Origin: Paramecium tetraurelia
Lineage: Eukaryota > Ciliophora > Oligohymenophorea > Peniculida > Parameciidae
Assembly: GCF_000165425.1 (NCBI RefSeq)
Contig: NW_001799277.1
Location: 310,001-374,000 of the forward strand
Length of the DNA: 64,000 nt
Reading direction: 5' to 3'
Each line of letters opens with the position of its first letter. Positions within the stretch are counted from its first letter, which is position 1. Under the pieces are notes generated by a model. The model saw only the letters and a program-made list of their open reading frames with translations, was not told where the DNA came from and made no database searches. A program made the translations under genes and the position numbers. Shown piece by piece: positions 13,301-25,499 of this stretch.

Positions 13301-14254
13301 TCTTATCTTGTGTTGAATATATGTTATAAAGAAATCCTTTTTTTTGGGCTTAAATTCTCTAGATCTTCTCATTACTATTAAGAAAATAAGAGTTCTAATG
13401 ATATGACTTGAATCAGCTAACCAAAAATTCTCACAAAGAAATTTGGCTTTATATCATGGTTTGGAATTTTACTTTGTACTTACGATATATGAGATATTTA
13501 AATACAATTTTAGATAGAGATTTATTCTTTCATATAAAAAAGTGAATTTGCATCACTTGTAAAAATTTTGAACTATTTTATATAACTGAAAAAATCAGGA
13601 TATGTAATAATTTGAAATAATATATTAATAAAGAAGTTTATTTGGTTCCAATGTAAATATTATTTTTATAATCATCTGTTGTTACAAAGATTAATCATTC
13701 ATTTAATACATTAAAATGCATTTCAAACTATCCTTGCACATGTCTTCTTGATTTATGGCAATCACAATTTCTTTTAGATGAAATTAAATTAACTTAAGAT
13801 AAATGAGGACTTCACAATTTATTCATAAATAATATGTTGAGTAGATGTGTTTTTCAAAATCAATTCTTTCTAAAAATACTTAACCATTTGCTAAATTCTT
13901 GATGGAACTGAAAATAACATTGAATAATTGAAACAAAAAGAATAATTTAAGGACATTTCAAATTCATCTATAAATGTTATTTTCTGTTTATAAAAATATT
14001 TAATTTATAGGTAAATTATGAAAATTACTATATTTAATATAGAAACTAAGTGGTTGCCTTTAAATTTAATCAAAAATAAATCGTTTCATATATTGATATT
14101 TAAATTTTGGTAATAAATAGATAAAATTATCAAGTTAATTGTCATAAATCTTTTGTTTTAATTATATTGTTAGAATCATCAAAAACTGAATAAACTGAAA
14201 TTTTTATCAATTTATCATTACGATATTAATTTTATAAACATTAAAAAAATAAAA
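13301..14254. other. Intergenic stretch between the two Met-Gly-Cys genes
   Basis: AT-rich DNA with TGA codons in all plus-strand frames. No third Met-Gly-Cys reading frame or other gene could be supported. Confidence 0.45.
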
Positions 14255-14476
14255 ATGGGATGTACTTAAGGAAAATATCAGTAGAAAAGGGCCTCCTTTT
14301 AATATGAAATTTACGAAAGAGTTTAGCAAGATTAAATAAAAGAGGAAAAAATATACGATGTTCATAAAAATCCAATAATTCAAAGAAGAGTCAAAACTCA
14401 TTCACAAACCCCTGATTAATAAAGCAGAACTAAGCAATACTCTGATCTCCTTCCAAATTAGAAACCTTAATTTTGA
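14255..14476 (+). CDS. Small Met-Gly-Cys protein (predicted lipid-anchored), family A paralogue
   Basis: A 73-residue intronless protein starting Met-Gly-Cys-Thr, then basic and Gln-rich. Residues near 42-49 read KNPIIQRR, matching KNPIFQRR in the neighbour about 950 bp upstream. Both proteins end with a Thr/Gln/Lys-rich tail. As for the neighbour, Gly2-Cys3 suggests N-myristoylation and palmitoylation. The TGA at 14474-14476 closes the frame, yet the same frame stays open for 222 further codons with hydrophobic segments (see 14477-15143). So either this is the true end or the protein can be extended by readthrough. Function unknown. Confidence 0.65.
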
Positions 14477-15143
14477 AAAAGTCCAATAACTAAGCGAGTT
14501 ATAACTTGTATCTACAAACTTTATATAGTAATCTTAAAACAGCATAATGAACAATATATTTTCGGAATATTCGTATTACCGATTGTATTCTTTTCTTATT
14601 TTTGGTTTTCCTCTTAAGTTTTTCTAAATTTATATTTTACTTACATAATTTAAGGAGAGTAGACAATTATGCGAGTGTTAAGAAGTATTTATAGAATTTG
14701 TAAATTGAGAAAAACAGCATAGCCCTACTATACTGAATATGAAGCTCAGTGTTATTTACAAAATGAGAAACTGTATTAATGGGGAAAGAATAGTTCACAT
14801 CATAGCTTTCTAAAGTCAATGAAATATCTTTAATTAAAAATTTTCAAAGTTCTATTTCAACTAGTATTCATCATTTATGAACAAAAAATACTTAAACTAA
14901 TATTGGTCAACTAAAATATATATCTGTGGTTGTAATTCCTCTGTATCCTTTAATATTTCAGAATTTTGAATTTATCAATTGTTGCCGCATAGAATTTTAA
15001 TTTTGATTTTCAAACTTCGAAATCAAACAATATATATATATATGAGTATGATGTTAGAAAGTAAATGATTATAGAAAATAAAATCCAATTTATATAATCA
15101 AATTAAATCACATAACCTTTGAAAACTGCTATAATTTTATTAT
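14477..15143 (+). other. Open extension in the same frame after a TGA stop; possible membrane protein
   Basis: From the codon after the TGA at 14474 the frame runs 222 codons to a TGA at 15141-15143. It contains a hydrophobic segment (about 14,560-14,640), a first in-frame ATG at 14669, a basic stretch, and a second hydrophobic region. No GT donor lies just upstream that could splice the TGA out. It may be a separate small membrane protein starting at 14669, a readthrough extension, or chance. The AT-rich composition makes hydrophobic residues cheap, so I rank it low. Confidence 0.3.
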
Positions 15144-15664
15144 GAACTCATTTTAAGCATATGTAGTTAGTAAAATTTATAAATTATTTCATTTTTTATT
15201 AAATGTTTTATATAAATCCTCATAGGCTTTCTATAAGATTTCAAAATTTTCAAATTGTATTTGATATTTATAATGAAATAAGTGTGAGTAGATATTTTAG
15301 AAAATAATATAGAGTTGATATAATTTTAATTAATAATTATTGTTAATATTAATCTCAAAGTTTAATTGGATATTATATGTATTATAATAAATGTGATTAT
15401 TCCATTTTCTTAAAATTAAATCAAGTAAATAATGAAGAGAAGCCTTTTGAATTGTCTTATTCTAATTCAAAGTTAAGAAGCCCTAGTTTTAGTTTCTGAT
15501 TTGAAGGATACGTTTAATAATAAATTAGTTAATACTTGCCAAGCTATTAAAGTAACATGAATGATATTGTTAATTAATGTGATGATTAAAGATATATATA
15601 ACTCTATCACTAATTTGGTTTCTATTTAGAATTAATCTACTGAAATTCATTTCTTTTATAAATT
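15144..15664. other. Intergenic stretch 3' of the kinesin gene
   Basis: AT-rich, with short AT repeats; no supported gene on either strand. It lies downstream of the plus-strand frame above and downstream of the kinesin stop. Confidence 0.45.
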
Positions 15665-17258
15665 TCATTTTCTGGAGAACTGTTTTCTTTTTGTTCTAAA
15701 AAGGAACTTTGCTCTTTCCTAAGGGTAATTAATGAGTTAATACTTTCTAGTTAAGATTTCATCATATTTCTACAATTTTTCAGAGATAAATGTTAGTTCA
15801 GTAACATATTCTTTCATTCTTATATTGTATAAGTCTTTCATAGCTTCAAAACACATTTATGCATCATCGTAACTCTAAACATCCAATTAAGTTACTTGTT
15901 CATTCAAATAGAGTTCTACTTTTTCTTAAATTTACTTTTTGTTCAAGGGCATTCCATTTTACTATGGTAATATTTATTATTAAGTTTGAGGTTTCTTATT
16001 ATTTGAGTTTACTGTCCCACTTCTTTAGTATTATTCTAATTCCCTTATAAGAACCAACTTTTCTTATTCCAACCTTTTGACTACCGCCTCCAAATCTACT
16101 TTTTCATTCCTTCTTATCTTAGTATTATTATGCTGATAGTACCTCATTTTCTAATTAACCAACTCTTTAACTAAACCTTAATGTTGAGAAAGTCTCTTCT
16201 AAATTATCATTCTCAGAACTAATAGTCGCAATCATTACAGTTTTACAATTACCTCCAAGAGAATCTTTGAGGAGAGTAGTCATTAATGAATTTCTATAAG
16301 GGATATGTTATCTGTTGGCACCCTTCATTCTTTCATTTAAAGCTATTATGACTTGTTCTAGATAGGTTAAGGAAAGATTAATATATTTGGCTTCATTTAA
16401 GAGGTTACCCTCAACTTAGGATTTACTGATTCTTTCAGATCCAGCCAAATCAACTAAGTGCAATTTGCTAACAAAATAAGTTTCGGTGGTTGTATCGCAA
16501 CCTTCAAGAGTCACGGTGAATATACAATGTGATCTGGAACTTGATTGATTCATTGGAGTTGAACTTACCTATCTAATGAAATTGCCCATCATGAGCAAAT
16601 CGATACCTTCTTGCTCGTTATTACACGAATGGATTGATAAGTCTCTTAAATGGATATTATCTTAATCATCTTCATATAGTGCTATCTAAGAATCTAATAG
16701 AAATCAAATACTTTATTCCATTATTCTAAAGGAATTTCAAGGTGTCTCTTTTCTAATAAATCATAAGCATTTTCATTATAAATTTCCATAAAGGAAATGT
16801 ATATTTTATATTGGAACTTGGTTCGCTTGTCAATTTCATCAAAAATATAGGAAAGTGTCCTTGGAATCACTCCTCTTAATTGCCATGTTTCAGCCCCGCT
16901 CATAGTATATGTTTTACCAGATCCAGTTTAACCATAAGCAAAGATTGTAGCATTATAGCCATCTAAGAAACTATATAAGTTCAAATTGATGGAGTACCTA
17001 TTTATTACAGGGACGGTGACCTTACTAAAAACTTAATCTTAAGAAGATTTTTGATCAAATACATGAGTAAAATTGAACTCTAGATTATCTCTATTATTAT
17101 TGATCATTCCCAATTTCACATTTCTGGGTAATAGTACCTATAATCTCTTGTTATGATATAATTAATATTGCATTGAATTTTAAGATTGACTGTTTAGATT
17201 ACAATAATTACTTATTGGATGGTTTCAATCTTAAGTATACTTCAAATTGCGATTTCAT
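15665..17258 (-). CDS. Kinesin-9 family motor, KIF6-like
   Basis: An ATP-driven microtubule motor of about 490 residues with the motor domain at the N-terminus. Visible motifs: P-loop [13 protein letters not shown] (about residue 95), switch I SSRSH, switch II DLAGSER, then [10 protein letters not shown] and LRDSLGGN-type sequence (here LKDSLGGN). [16 protein letters not shown] followed by [12 protein letters not shown] is the signature of KIF6/kinesin-9, a family tied to motile cilia. A neck/coiled-coil tail of about 150 residues follows. Three introns fit frame and homology: 17190-17211 (22 nt), 16686-16711 (26 nt), 16118-16142 (25 nt). The ATG at 17258 starts directly before the first beta strand, as in other kinesins, and overlaps the TGA of the upstream ORF (ATGA). 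The protein is shorter than metazoan KIF6. Confidence 0.93.
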
Positions 17259-17824
17259 GCGCAGATAGAAATTTAATATATTATTCTAAATTATATTCCT
17301 AATTACAAGAAGTTTAATAATAAATGAAATATTCCAACATATATATTCATAATATCTTAATAATAGCTCTTCCTATTTTGAGATAATTCTTCTTATTCTT
17401 TGTATTTTGTAACTCTCTATTAAGCTTTTTCTTTAAAATAAGAATTCTTTAATTGTCTAAACAATCTAAATAATATTTTATAGGTAAAGTCTCTTCTTAA
17501 ATATCTATGATAATAAAAATTTTATTTTATTTCATACAAATCATTAAAGATGCTTAAGATATATTGAAATTTAATATCATCAATTTACTATTTAATTACA
17601 TTCTGTAATTTTATTTAATCCAGCGTTTGATTTATGATTTTGGATAAATATCTGTCAAGATCTTTAATCTCTTTAAATACTGTATTGAAAAATAAGAATG
17701 AAACTTTTTAGTTCTCTTTTTTATTAAGCATTATTAAAGAGGCGAATCTTTAAAATTGAATATAATCTTTAAGTAAATAAACACTAAAATTAGATAATGA
17801 TTTTTGAAATTGAACTGGCAACAT
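17255..17824 (-). CDS. Hypothetical protein overlapping the kinesin start
   Basis: A 189-residue frame, uninterrupted under the ciliate code, on the same strand and immediately upstream of the kinesin. It is rich in Lys, Gln, Tyr and Phe. The middle (about residues 50-140) looks like a helical soluble domain with a plausible coiled coil; the last 30 residues are hydrophobic and may be 3'-flank rather than protein. The TGA (17257-17255) overlaps the kinesin ATG by the sequence ATGA. No family recognised. It could be a real small gene, the 5' part of a longer kinesin transcript, or a chance frame. Confidence 0.45.
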
Positions 17825-18929
17825 TAATTAATTAATTAAACAAACCCTAAAGTCTTTAATCCTACTTATTTATTAATAATTTTAGTCTTATTAAATTGAA
17901 TTCTATTGTATTTTTATAATGATACATTTATAAATTTCAAGACATTAGTTGATTTATTTAAAATATATGATACTTCTTTTTTTGGAATTGATGAGAACTT
18001 AAATTTGATAGGAATTGAACTTGTACTTTTATCAATATATGAATTGTTTTATATTAATTTAAAGTTCCTGTGGTTCTTCAAATCATTTAATGAGTTTACT
18101 TAGAAAATTAGGATTTGGAGAAGAAGATACAGAATATATTGATTCTAAATGTACATATATAAGCAGCACTCAATTTATTAAAACTAATTATTTAATTAAA
18201 TAAGAATTAAAGATTATAATATATAGGAGAAAAAATATCTTAAGAAGAAGAATGGGCTAACTAAATATTTTTATAACTTTGTAAGGGATTTTTGTTAAGC
18301 ATGCAAGAATAAATAGCATTAATTGTTTGAAACTTAATATAAGTTATCCGATTCTTGATGTGTGATCAATTTAAGTGATTCTCATTTTGATGGAATGAAT
18401 TTGTGAAATCTAAAAAATAATTGGGATATAATGCTATTTGACAAGGGAAAATGAACTTTGTTAAAGAGAAATCAAAGTTTGTTACTCAAAATAAAATTTT
18501 TTATTCTTTTATTAATTAGAAAAAACTAAAATTTATAATTTTTTATCTGTTATACAATTTTTCAAAAATTTAAATCTCATTATCAAATAAATGAAAAGGG
18601 CTGCGTTTCACATTAGAAAAACTAATAACCACACAGAGTACTAATCCTAAATATAGGGGATGATATTTTTTATAGAAAAATAAAAAAATGATAAATCAAG
18701 ATTATCATCAATGATCTTCTAATCATGTTAAACACGAATTATTATATCATATTCGGTAAAAATAAACATCTGTCGATGCTATATGAGTACCTTTGATTTT
18801 TTAAATTATGTGTTAATATCTAGTATGAGTTTTGAATAAATTTAATGTTATTAACAAAATATTGTTTATAAGAGCGCCATCGATGCAATAACAAGTTATT
18901 AATTCCTGAATTTTCTAGACTCAGGAAAA
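17825..18929. other. Intergenic stretch upstream of the DP gene
   Basis: AT-rich with frequent TGA; one 65-codon frame on the plus strand (17906-18103) is hydrophobic and lacks family likeness. I see no supported gene. It should contain the DP promoter on its right side. Confidence 0.4.
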
Positions 18930-19961
18930 ATGCATTAGACAATTGTTCATTCCACACTGTGCAAGTAGAAGTGATCAAATAAGTCAATCTGTATAAGATG
19001 ACGGCTCAAAAAAAACTTTGTTAAGACTCGCAGACCAAGAAGCACCTTCTTCAATAGGATTTCTGATGATAGATGATTAAAATAAACAGGATTCATATTC
19101 ATAGCAATAGTTAGATAAATAAGAAAACGATTTCTAATAATAGAGTAATAATAAAAAGAAAGGTAAATAATTTGCCATACTTTTATAATTATTTCTATAG
19201 AAAGAAAAAAACATCATAGCCTCAAATATCTCAGTTGGCAGGTTCACAAACTAGTTGGATCACAAAGAGAAACTACATATAAACAGATGGCAGATTAGCT
19301 TGCCTCAGAAATAAGTAAATCAAGTTTATCTGTAAATATAATAATTAATTTTTTTATATTTTTTAGTCAGATAGTAAAAATCTCAAACGTAGAGTTTATG
19401 ATTCCATTAATGTAATGGTTGCCCTAGGAGTACTAGAAAAGCAAAAAAAGATCATCATCAAAGGATAGATGTTTCAATAAAATCACATGACTAGTAAATA
19501 TGTCAGAGATACTAGAGATAGATATGAAATTTTAAGAGTAGATTAATCTCTATATATATTAGTAACAATAATATGAAGAATTGAAGAGGAAGAAAATACT
19601 ATTTTAAAAATTGACCGATTAGGCAAGAAGAATAAATGCATTAATAGATCAAAATAAGTATCATAATACAGCAATATCCATTATTAGACCACTCTAAAAA
19701 GATGAATCGGACTTTTTACAAGGTCAATAGCCTAAAATATATTAATTCCCAATCATGATTTTTAAGTTACCATAAAATGCAAAAGTATTATATTGAAATA
19801 TACAATAGCTTAATATCATAACTATTGAAGGGAAAACTATAGTCTAAATATTATCAGATCACGAAATTAAAATTGTTGGTGATTATGATATTTTGCCTTT
19901 AATCAAAAGGGTTGAAGAAGCAAAAGACAAAAATCTTCCTGGACCTATGTTGAATTTATGA
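18930..19961 (+). CDS. E2F dimerisation partner (DP) transcription factor
   Basis: A nuclear DNA-binding protein of the E2F/DP family that pairs with E2F to control cell-cycle genes. After a Gln-rich N-terminus comes the winged helix: HHSLKYLSWQVHKLV, TTYKQMADQLASEI, and the recognition helix NLKRRVYDSINVMVALGVLEKQKK. The NLKRRVYD form (rather than E2F RRIYD) and the following KKIIIKG mark the DP side. A coiled coil (QQQYEELKRKK) and the DP dimerisation region with FPIMIFKLP follow. Five introns are needed: 18959-18983, 19163-19200 (38 nt), 19332-19366, 19538-19562, and 19785-19808, a 24-nt intron whose retention would add an in-frame TGA. The first exon is tentative: the ATG at 18930 is chosen because the 25-nt intron then gives the right phase. 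Confidence 0.88.
19785..19808 (+). other. 24-nt (3n) intron with in-frame TGA in the DP gene
   Basis: GTATTA...AATAG, a multiple of three. Reading through it keeps the frame but meets TGA, which would flag unspliced mRNA for decay. The flanking sequence is continuous DP dimerisation domain only when it is removed. Confidence 0.75.
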
Positions 19962-20989
19962 TTAACTAATAATGAAAATTTTGCCATCATTTTCCAACTA
20001 AAACCATAAATATCCACTTTTTAGTATTTTTAAAGAAGCAATATGTTTATATTTAAATTTTAATTAAGCGGGAAAATTTAATTTTAAAATGCAATGTAAT
20101 TTTTATTTAACCAATCAAAATCTTTATTCTTATAAAATCAATAATCAAGTTTCATTAATATAAAAGGCTTGTTTATACTATCTAATAAATCTATTAATTG
20201 GGTCAGGATAATGTCTGAGATTATAGTTTATATTTAAATTCTTAAATTCTATCTCATAAAATTGTAATTTATCCTTGACTATTTTATTGAATCATTTTAT
20301 ATTAAGCAATCTTTAAAGCTGAAAAATATCTAAACTTTTATTTCAATTTAATTCCAATATAAAAGATGAAATTCTGTAATAGTGATTCTTAAATGTTGAA
20401 ACCATTTATTGTTTTTAAATGATTTACAAGTCCTACATCAATAATTGAATTAAATATCAACAAAAGTTAAAGTTATTTTGAAAAGATCAAATAATTATCC
20501 ACATACTTGCTATAAATTCTTTATTAATTGCATTCATAATACTGTAATCAAAATAATAGTCCTAATCAAGAAATTATTTACACTATATTGAATTGCTAAT
20601 AATAAATGGAATTTTTTATTATAAAACTAATTTTATGGTATTTCCTGAAGTCTTAGAGTGGTTTTCTTAATGATTTTAAGGAATCTAATTCACATAGAAT
20701 TGAAGATGATGGAACAGATAATATATATTGAAACTAAAATTATAATACTGAAAAAATTTTTGTAGAAATAAATTTAATACCTACTTAATGAATTCAAAAA
20801 TTATCATGAACTGAAATTCTAGTGCTTTAAATTCATCATTAAATTATTTCTTGTAATTTGCAAGAACTCTTATTTTTATTCTCAACTTCTATTCTATCAA
20901 GATGGTTCAATAAATTATTCAAACACACTCATTGTACTCAAGGAATTCATAGAGATTTTTATGATAATTATTTTTTATAATATATTTAC
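19962..20989. other. Intergenic stretch
   Basis: AT-rich; no frame with family likeness was found on either strand. Confidence 0.45.
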
Positions 20990-22574
20990 ATGTCTAAATA
21001 ATTTGAAGGATAAAATATTATAGAAGGTTATCATATAGAGGTGGAGCAGGTCTTAAGCAATGTAAAATACAATATGTATTAGTTTCAGAATGTCCATCCA
21101 TATGATATTAAATGCCCGGTATGTTTAAATGTATATTTGGATCCAATATCATGTGATTCATGTATGAATCATTTTTGCAAGGAATGCTACCAACAGAAAT
21201 AAGTAAGTATATAATGATGATGAAAAAGAGCACTAAATGCCCTTTATGCAGCCATCAATGTGAGACAAGAAAAGCATTTCCACTTCTAAGATAATTATTG
21301 AGTTAATTAAAAATTCGATGTCATCATTTTGACTAAGGTAAAGCTTCGATTATGAATATAGGGTGTTAAGTAATAGTAGATTACGATGCTTACGATAAAC
21401 ATGTTAAGCAATGTGATTATAGCGAAGAAGTTTGTGGATTAGTGGATGGCAAACTACAATGCAATGTCATAAAATTTAAGAAAGACATACAAAATCATAG
21501 AACCTATGAATGTAATTATAGATAATGTGAATGCTGTCATTGTCATTAATTTGTAATTCATATTCTGATTATTCTTTAGTTTAGCAGCTTTAAATTATAA
21601 ATGCATGAGCTAAAATGCGAAGAGGCTTTAACTAGATGTCCAAAATGTCACACTTAAATTAAAATAAAGGATCAATCTAGCCATCTCTTAATTTGTGATT
21701 AGAACATAGAAAAATGCATTTATTGTAGTGGAGAATATGCTTGGCATCAATTATTAATACATCAAAATGAATGTCCACAACGAGAAGTTTGCTGTGTTGG
21801 TTGCTCTCAAAAGTTTACTCTTAGTGTTTATTACATACATCAAACCAACTGTCCCAAATTTCCATAAATATGTCCTAGTTGTAATCAAAAAGTAACAAGG
21901 GAATAGTTTGAAAATCATAATTTTAAAGATTGTTTGATATACATCAAATCTTAGCATGATTAAGAAATTTAAAATTTAATTCAAAAACATAAATAACTTG
22001 AAATTGAATTAGGCAAAAAGGATACAATTATAAAGTAAAGACAAATAGGATTTTAGGTTTTCCAATCGATTTAAAGATCCAGATATCTTTCTAAATTTAG
22101 ATAAGACAAATGCATTAGTTAAACAAACAGCAAATAAAAAGAAGGATAGATTTGTTTTATTTAACAATCCCATTTCAGAATAAAGAAAATAATGGAAGTT
22201 TAAGTATGAATAGTAGAAATAATAATAGATGTTCTCAAGTTAAAAGTTCTTGGTATGCAGTTGGTATTACTGAGTTGTCCACTTTGCATTCTCAAAAAAA
22301 ATATTAAGATATAGGACATGGATCATACCTAGTATCCTCAAATGGAACTATGTACAACAATCATAAGGATGATCAGAATTCAAAGGAGAGTGACTTTAGG
22401 ATCAATACGAATGATATCATTATTATTATAGTAGACTTAGAGGCAGACTTATTGATTCTTTATAATACCACTTAAAATTTATCACTTGAAATCGAGGCAG
22501 CCTTTGAAGGTAAAGATTTTTATGGATGTGCTTGTTTAAGAACTGCAGGAGATGAAATTTAAATAATTTAATGA
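20990..22574 (+). CDS. RING/TRAF-type zinc-finger protein with SPRY-like C-terminal domain
   Basis: About 490 residues. An N-terminal RING-like finger reads CPVCLNVYLDPISCDSCMNHFCKECY then CPLCSHQC, the arrangement of a C3HC4 E3 ubiquitin ligase. Several TRAF-type zinc fingers follow (CHxxH/CxxC pairs such as CPKCHTQI, CIYCSGEY, CPQREVCCVGC, CPSCNQ). After a coiled coil (QKHKQLEIELGKKD) the C-terminal part from about 22,060 resembles the SPRY-like domain common in ciliate TRAF proteins, with WYAVGITEL, YLVSSNGTMYNNH and DEIQII. Introns placed by frame: 21203-21228, 22035-22056, 22204-22228; a 27-nt one at 21553-21579 is probable because removal restores finger spacing. Probably a cytosolic ubiquitin ligase; target unknown. 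Confidence 0.85.
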
Positions 22575-22792
22575 TTTTATATTATAAAATTAGCTATTAA
22601 TTTAGTTTCTTGTAATGTAGTTTTCTTAGTAATTGTAGTTAGAATGTTTTGATATTCAATGAAAAGTTTTTTAAATTTTATCATATAATACAAAATTATG
22701 TGATATTTATTAATACGTATTCAAAATAGTAAAGTATCATTTATTACAATTAATAACTTATTAAAATTTTTGGAGAGTAAAAATATAAAATA

Positions 22793-24332
22793 ATGAAACA
22801 AATTAACTATTCTATTTTTGATAAATGCCCTACTAGAAATACGACCCTTTGGAAAAAAGGAGCACCTAAAATTCTTCAAATCGATAGAGAATTAAGATAA
22901 ACTTCAAAAGAAGCTCCCATACTAATAAGGGACGAAATGGACAATCTAATTAGCAGAAATTGCTATCATATGATTAACTCCTACTTCATATCAAATAACT
23001 GCTACATAAACATCAATAATTTACGCCTAAAATCTGTTATTTACAAAAACGTATTTATAGCTCTAATATATCTAGGTAGAAGGATTGTAAATATCTGGAA
23101 AACAGGAATGTTTATAAATTTTTGGAAATCCAGATGTTATCTCCACTTGGAAAAATTACCTATCTAAATACACTGTCTAAAGAAATTTCTATAAGAAATA
23201 TCAAGTACTCAAAATGATTGGAAAGGGATCTCATGCTAAAGTATACAAAATAGAACGCATTAAAGATTCATCCATTTTTGCTGTCAAAATTTTTAAATCA
23301 GAAAAACTAATAAGCAAAGACAAAGGAATTGTATATATATTTTATCCACATTTATAGGATAGTATACTAAAGGAGATAGACATAATGAGGAAACTAGACA
23401 ATAAGAATGTGCTACAATTACATGAAATATTTGAAGATGAAAATAATGTTTATTTGATTGTTGATTATTTATAAGGTGGAGAATTACTCAAATAAATTGA
23501 AAATTCTCTGGATGGATATACAGAACATCTAGTATAGAACTTAATGTACAATTTGTTGACTTCATTGAATTATTTACATTCAAAATAAATATTACATAGG
23601 GACATCAAACCAGAGAATTTAATACTTAGATCAAAGGATTGTCTGACTGATTTAGTTATTGCTGATTTTGGTCTTTCAGATATTTACAATGAATAAGGAG
23701 TTTATTTATTTTAAAGATGTGGCACAGTTGGATATGTTGCCCCTGAAGTTTTACGAGATGAATTCTATGATTACAAAGTTGATATGTTCTCTGTAGGCGT
23801 TATTCTATTTATTTTATTAACTGGAGAAATGCCATTCGAAAGTAATAGCGACACGGATGATCTACTAAGATAAAATGCTTAATGCAAAATTGATTTCAAT
23901 AAACTCAACCAAAAGTCTATTAGTCCAGCTGCTCAAGACCTTGTTCGCTTATTATTAGATGAGAATCTCAATATTAGACCAAATGCATAGTAGGCCCTTT
24001 TGCATGATTGGTTTGCCACTCCTAAGACAGATACTATGGTGAGTTTATCTTTATCAAAATTACCTATATTCTAAATAAGATTAGATTAGGATGATTTTAT
24101 TAAAAGTTCTACTCCACTTTGGAACTAAAAGGGATCTCCATTAAGCGAATAATCACCTCTTTTACCTGAGAATAGTTCTGAACCAGAAGATGAGACTAAT
24201 TATTTTAAATAATTTATATCCACTGGATAAGACCAATACGAAATAGGTGAGGATTGCATCAATGAAGAAAAAAGCCCATCTGAAATGGTACCTAAATATA
24301 GATTGTTAGTTAAGCAAAGGAGTCTTAAATGA
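22793..24332 (+). CDS. CaMK-type serine/threonine protein kinase with N-terminal extension
   Basis: About 495 residues. The first 125 resemble the PH-like N-terminal module that precedes many ciliate kinases. The kinase domain starts at LKMIGKGSHAKVYK (glycine loop), then FAVKIF (catalytic Lys), LHRDIKPENLI (catalytic loop), ADFGLSD (Mg-binding), GTVGYVAPEVL (activation loop end) and DMFSVGVILF. All catalytic residues are present, so it should be active. Order and motifs fit the CaMK/CDPK group, but no EF hands follow; the C-terminal 110 residues are Ser/Pro-rich. Introns: 23331-23357 (27 nt) and a tentative 19-nt intron at 23087-23105, the shortest in the window, needed to join the frames before FGNPDVISTW. 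Confidence 0.88.
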
Positions 24333-25499
24333 TATTATTTATTCTTAGATTATTAATAAAATTTCTAACTTAGAAATGACCATAGCTCTGAATCATACAG
24401 ATTCAAATATCAAAGATTTTTCAAATTAAAATTGTAAGTTCTTAAGAAAATATATTACCATAAGGATAATAAATAATAATTATAAATTCAATTTTGCTCA
24501 ATCTATTTTAAAACTGTTTTTGTATGTAATAGATAGCACAATAAAATTTGTATAACTTAATAGTGTCTATAATATAATTTCATATTTCATGAAAATATAA
24601 TTATATATATATAATTTTTGCAGTTATAAAATTTGTTTATTCTAATTTATTTGTCATTATATTTGTATATAATTGTCTATTTATAGTACAAAAAGGGAGG
24701 GAATTTTCTTAAATTTGAATAAGCGATTTCTTTTGATTTTAAGCTGTTAATTAATTTGGTAGGTTTATAATAAAATACCATAATACAATATTTATATATT
24801 CTATGCAACAGTTTTCATAAATAGGTTATAACATAAAAGTAGTTCAAAAATATATTCAGACGTTTTTTGCTTGTATAAGAAGAAATTGATTGCTATATAT
24901 GGTCTAAGGTTGTTAAACATTGGAATTCTAGAATAATATATTCCAAAATTTAAGGAAGAATGAGATTCTGATATAAATTGAGTGGCTTGAATTGTATAAT
25001 TTAAGACAAAAATTATAATTTGGATTTCCCTCAAGAAAACGAAATTGGGTTTATTAAAATCAATTAATCATCTTGATACTAATTATCAAATTAGTAATGA
25101 AAATTCATTGCCTATGAATTAGTAAATTTTTCTCTAGGTCCACAGTGATAAAAATTTCTATTTTGAAAAAGTTTTGAAATCTTTATTAATTCATATTTTT
25201 GGTAATATTTTAAAGAAATATATATTAATTATTTATACTTTAAATTTAAAATTAATAATTTATAATAACAAATATTTCTTAACAGGATTTAATACTTTTT
25301 TATATTCATTTAAGAATTTAATGATCATTCAATATTTTACCTTCAGAATTAAAGCCATAAATATAAAGATATAAAATGATTTAATCAAAAAAATATACTT
25401 TATATGATTGTGAGTTAATTGAGAAGAAAAGATTGAGAAATAGGATTATGCATATAATATAATAAATTATTCTTGAATTATTTTTTTTATGATATAATT
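24333..25499. other. Intergenic stretch between convergent kinase and IFT172 genes
   Basis: Strongly AT-rich with AT dinucleotide runs. Short frames at 24801-25034 (-) and 25174-25374 (+) have no family likeness and look like chance. Nothing else seen. Confidence 0.5.

Noticed and set aside
24801..25374. Short frames between the kinase and IFT172 genes
   Set aside because: AT-rich, no family likeness, no intron signals; expected by chance.
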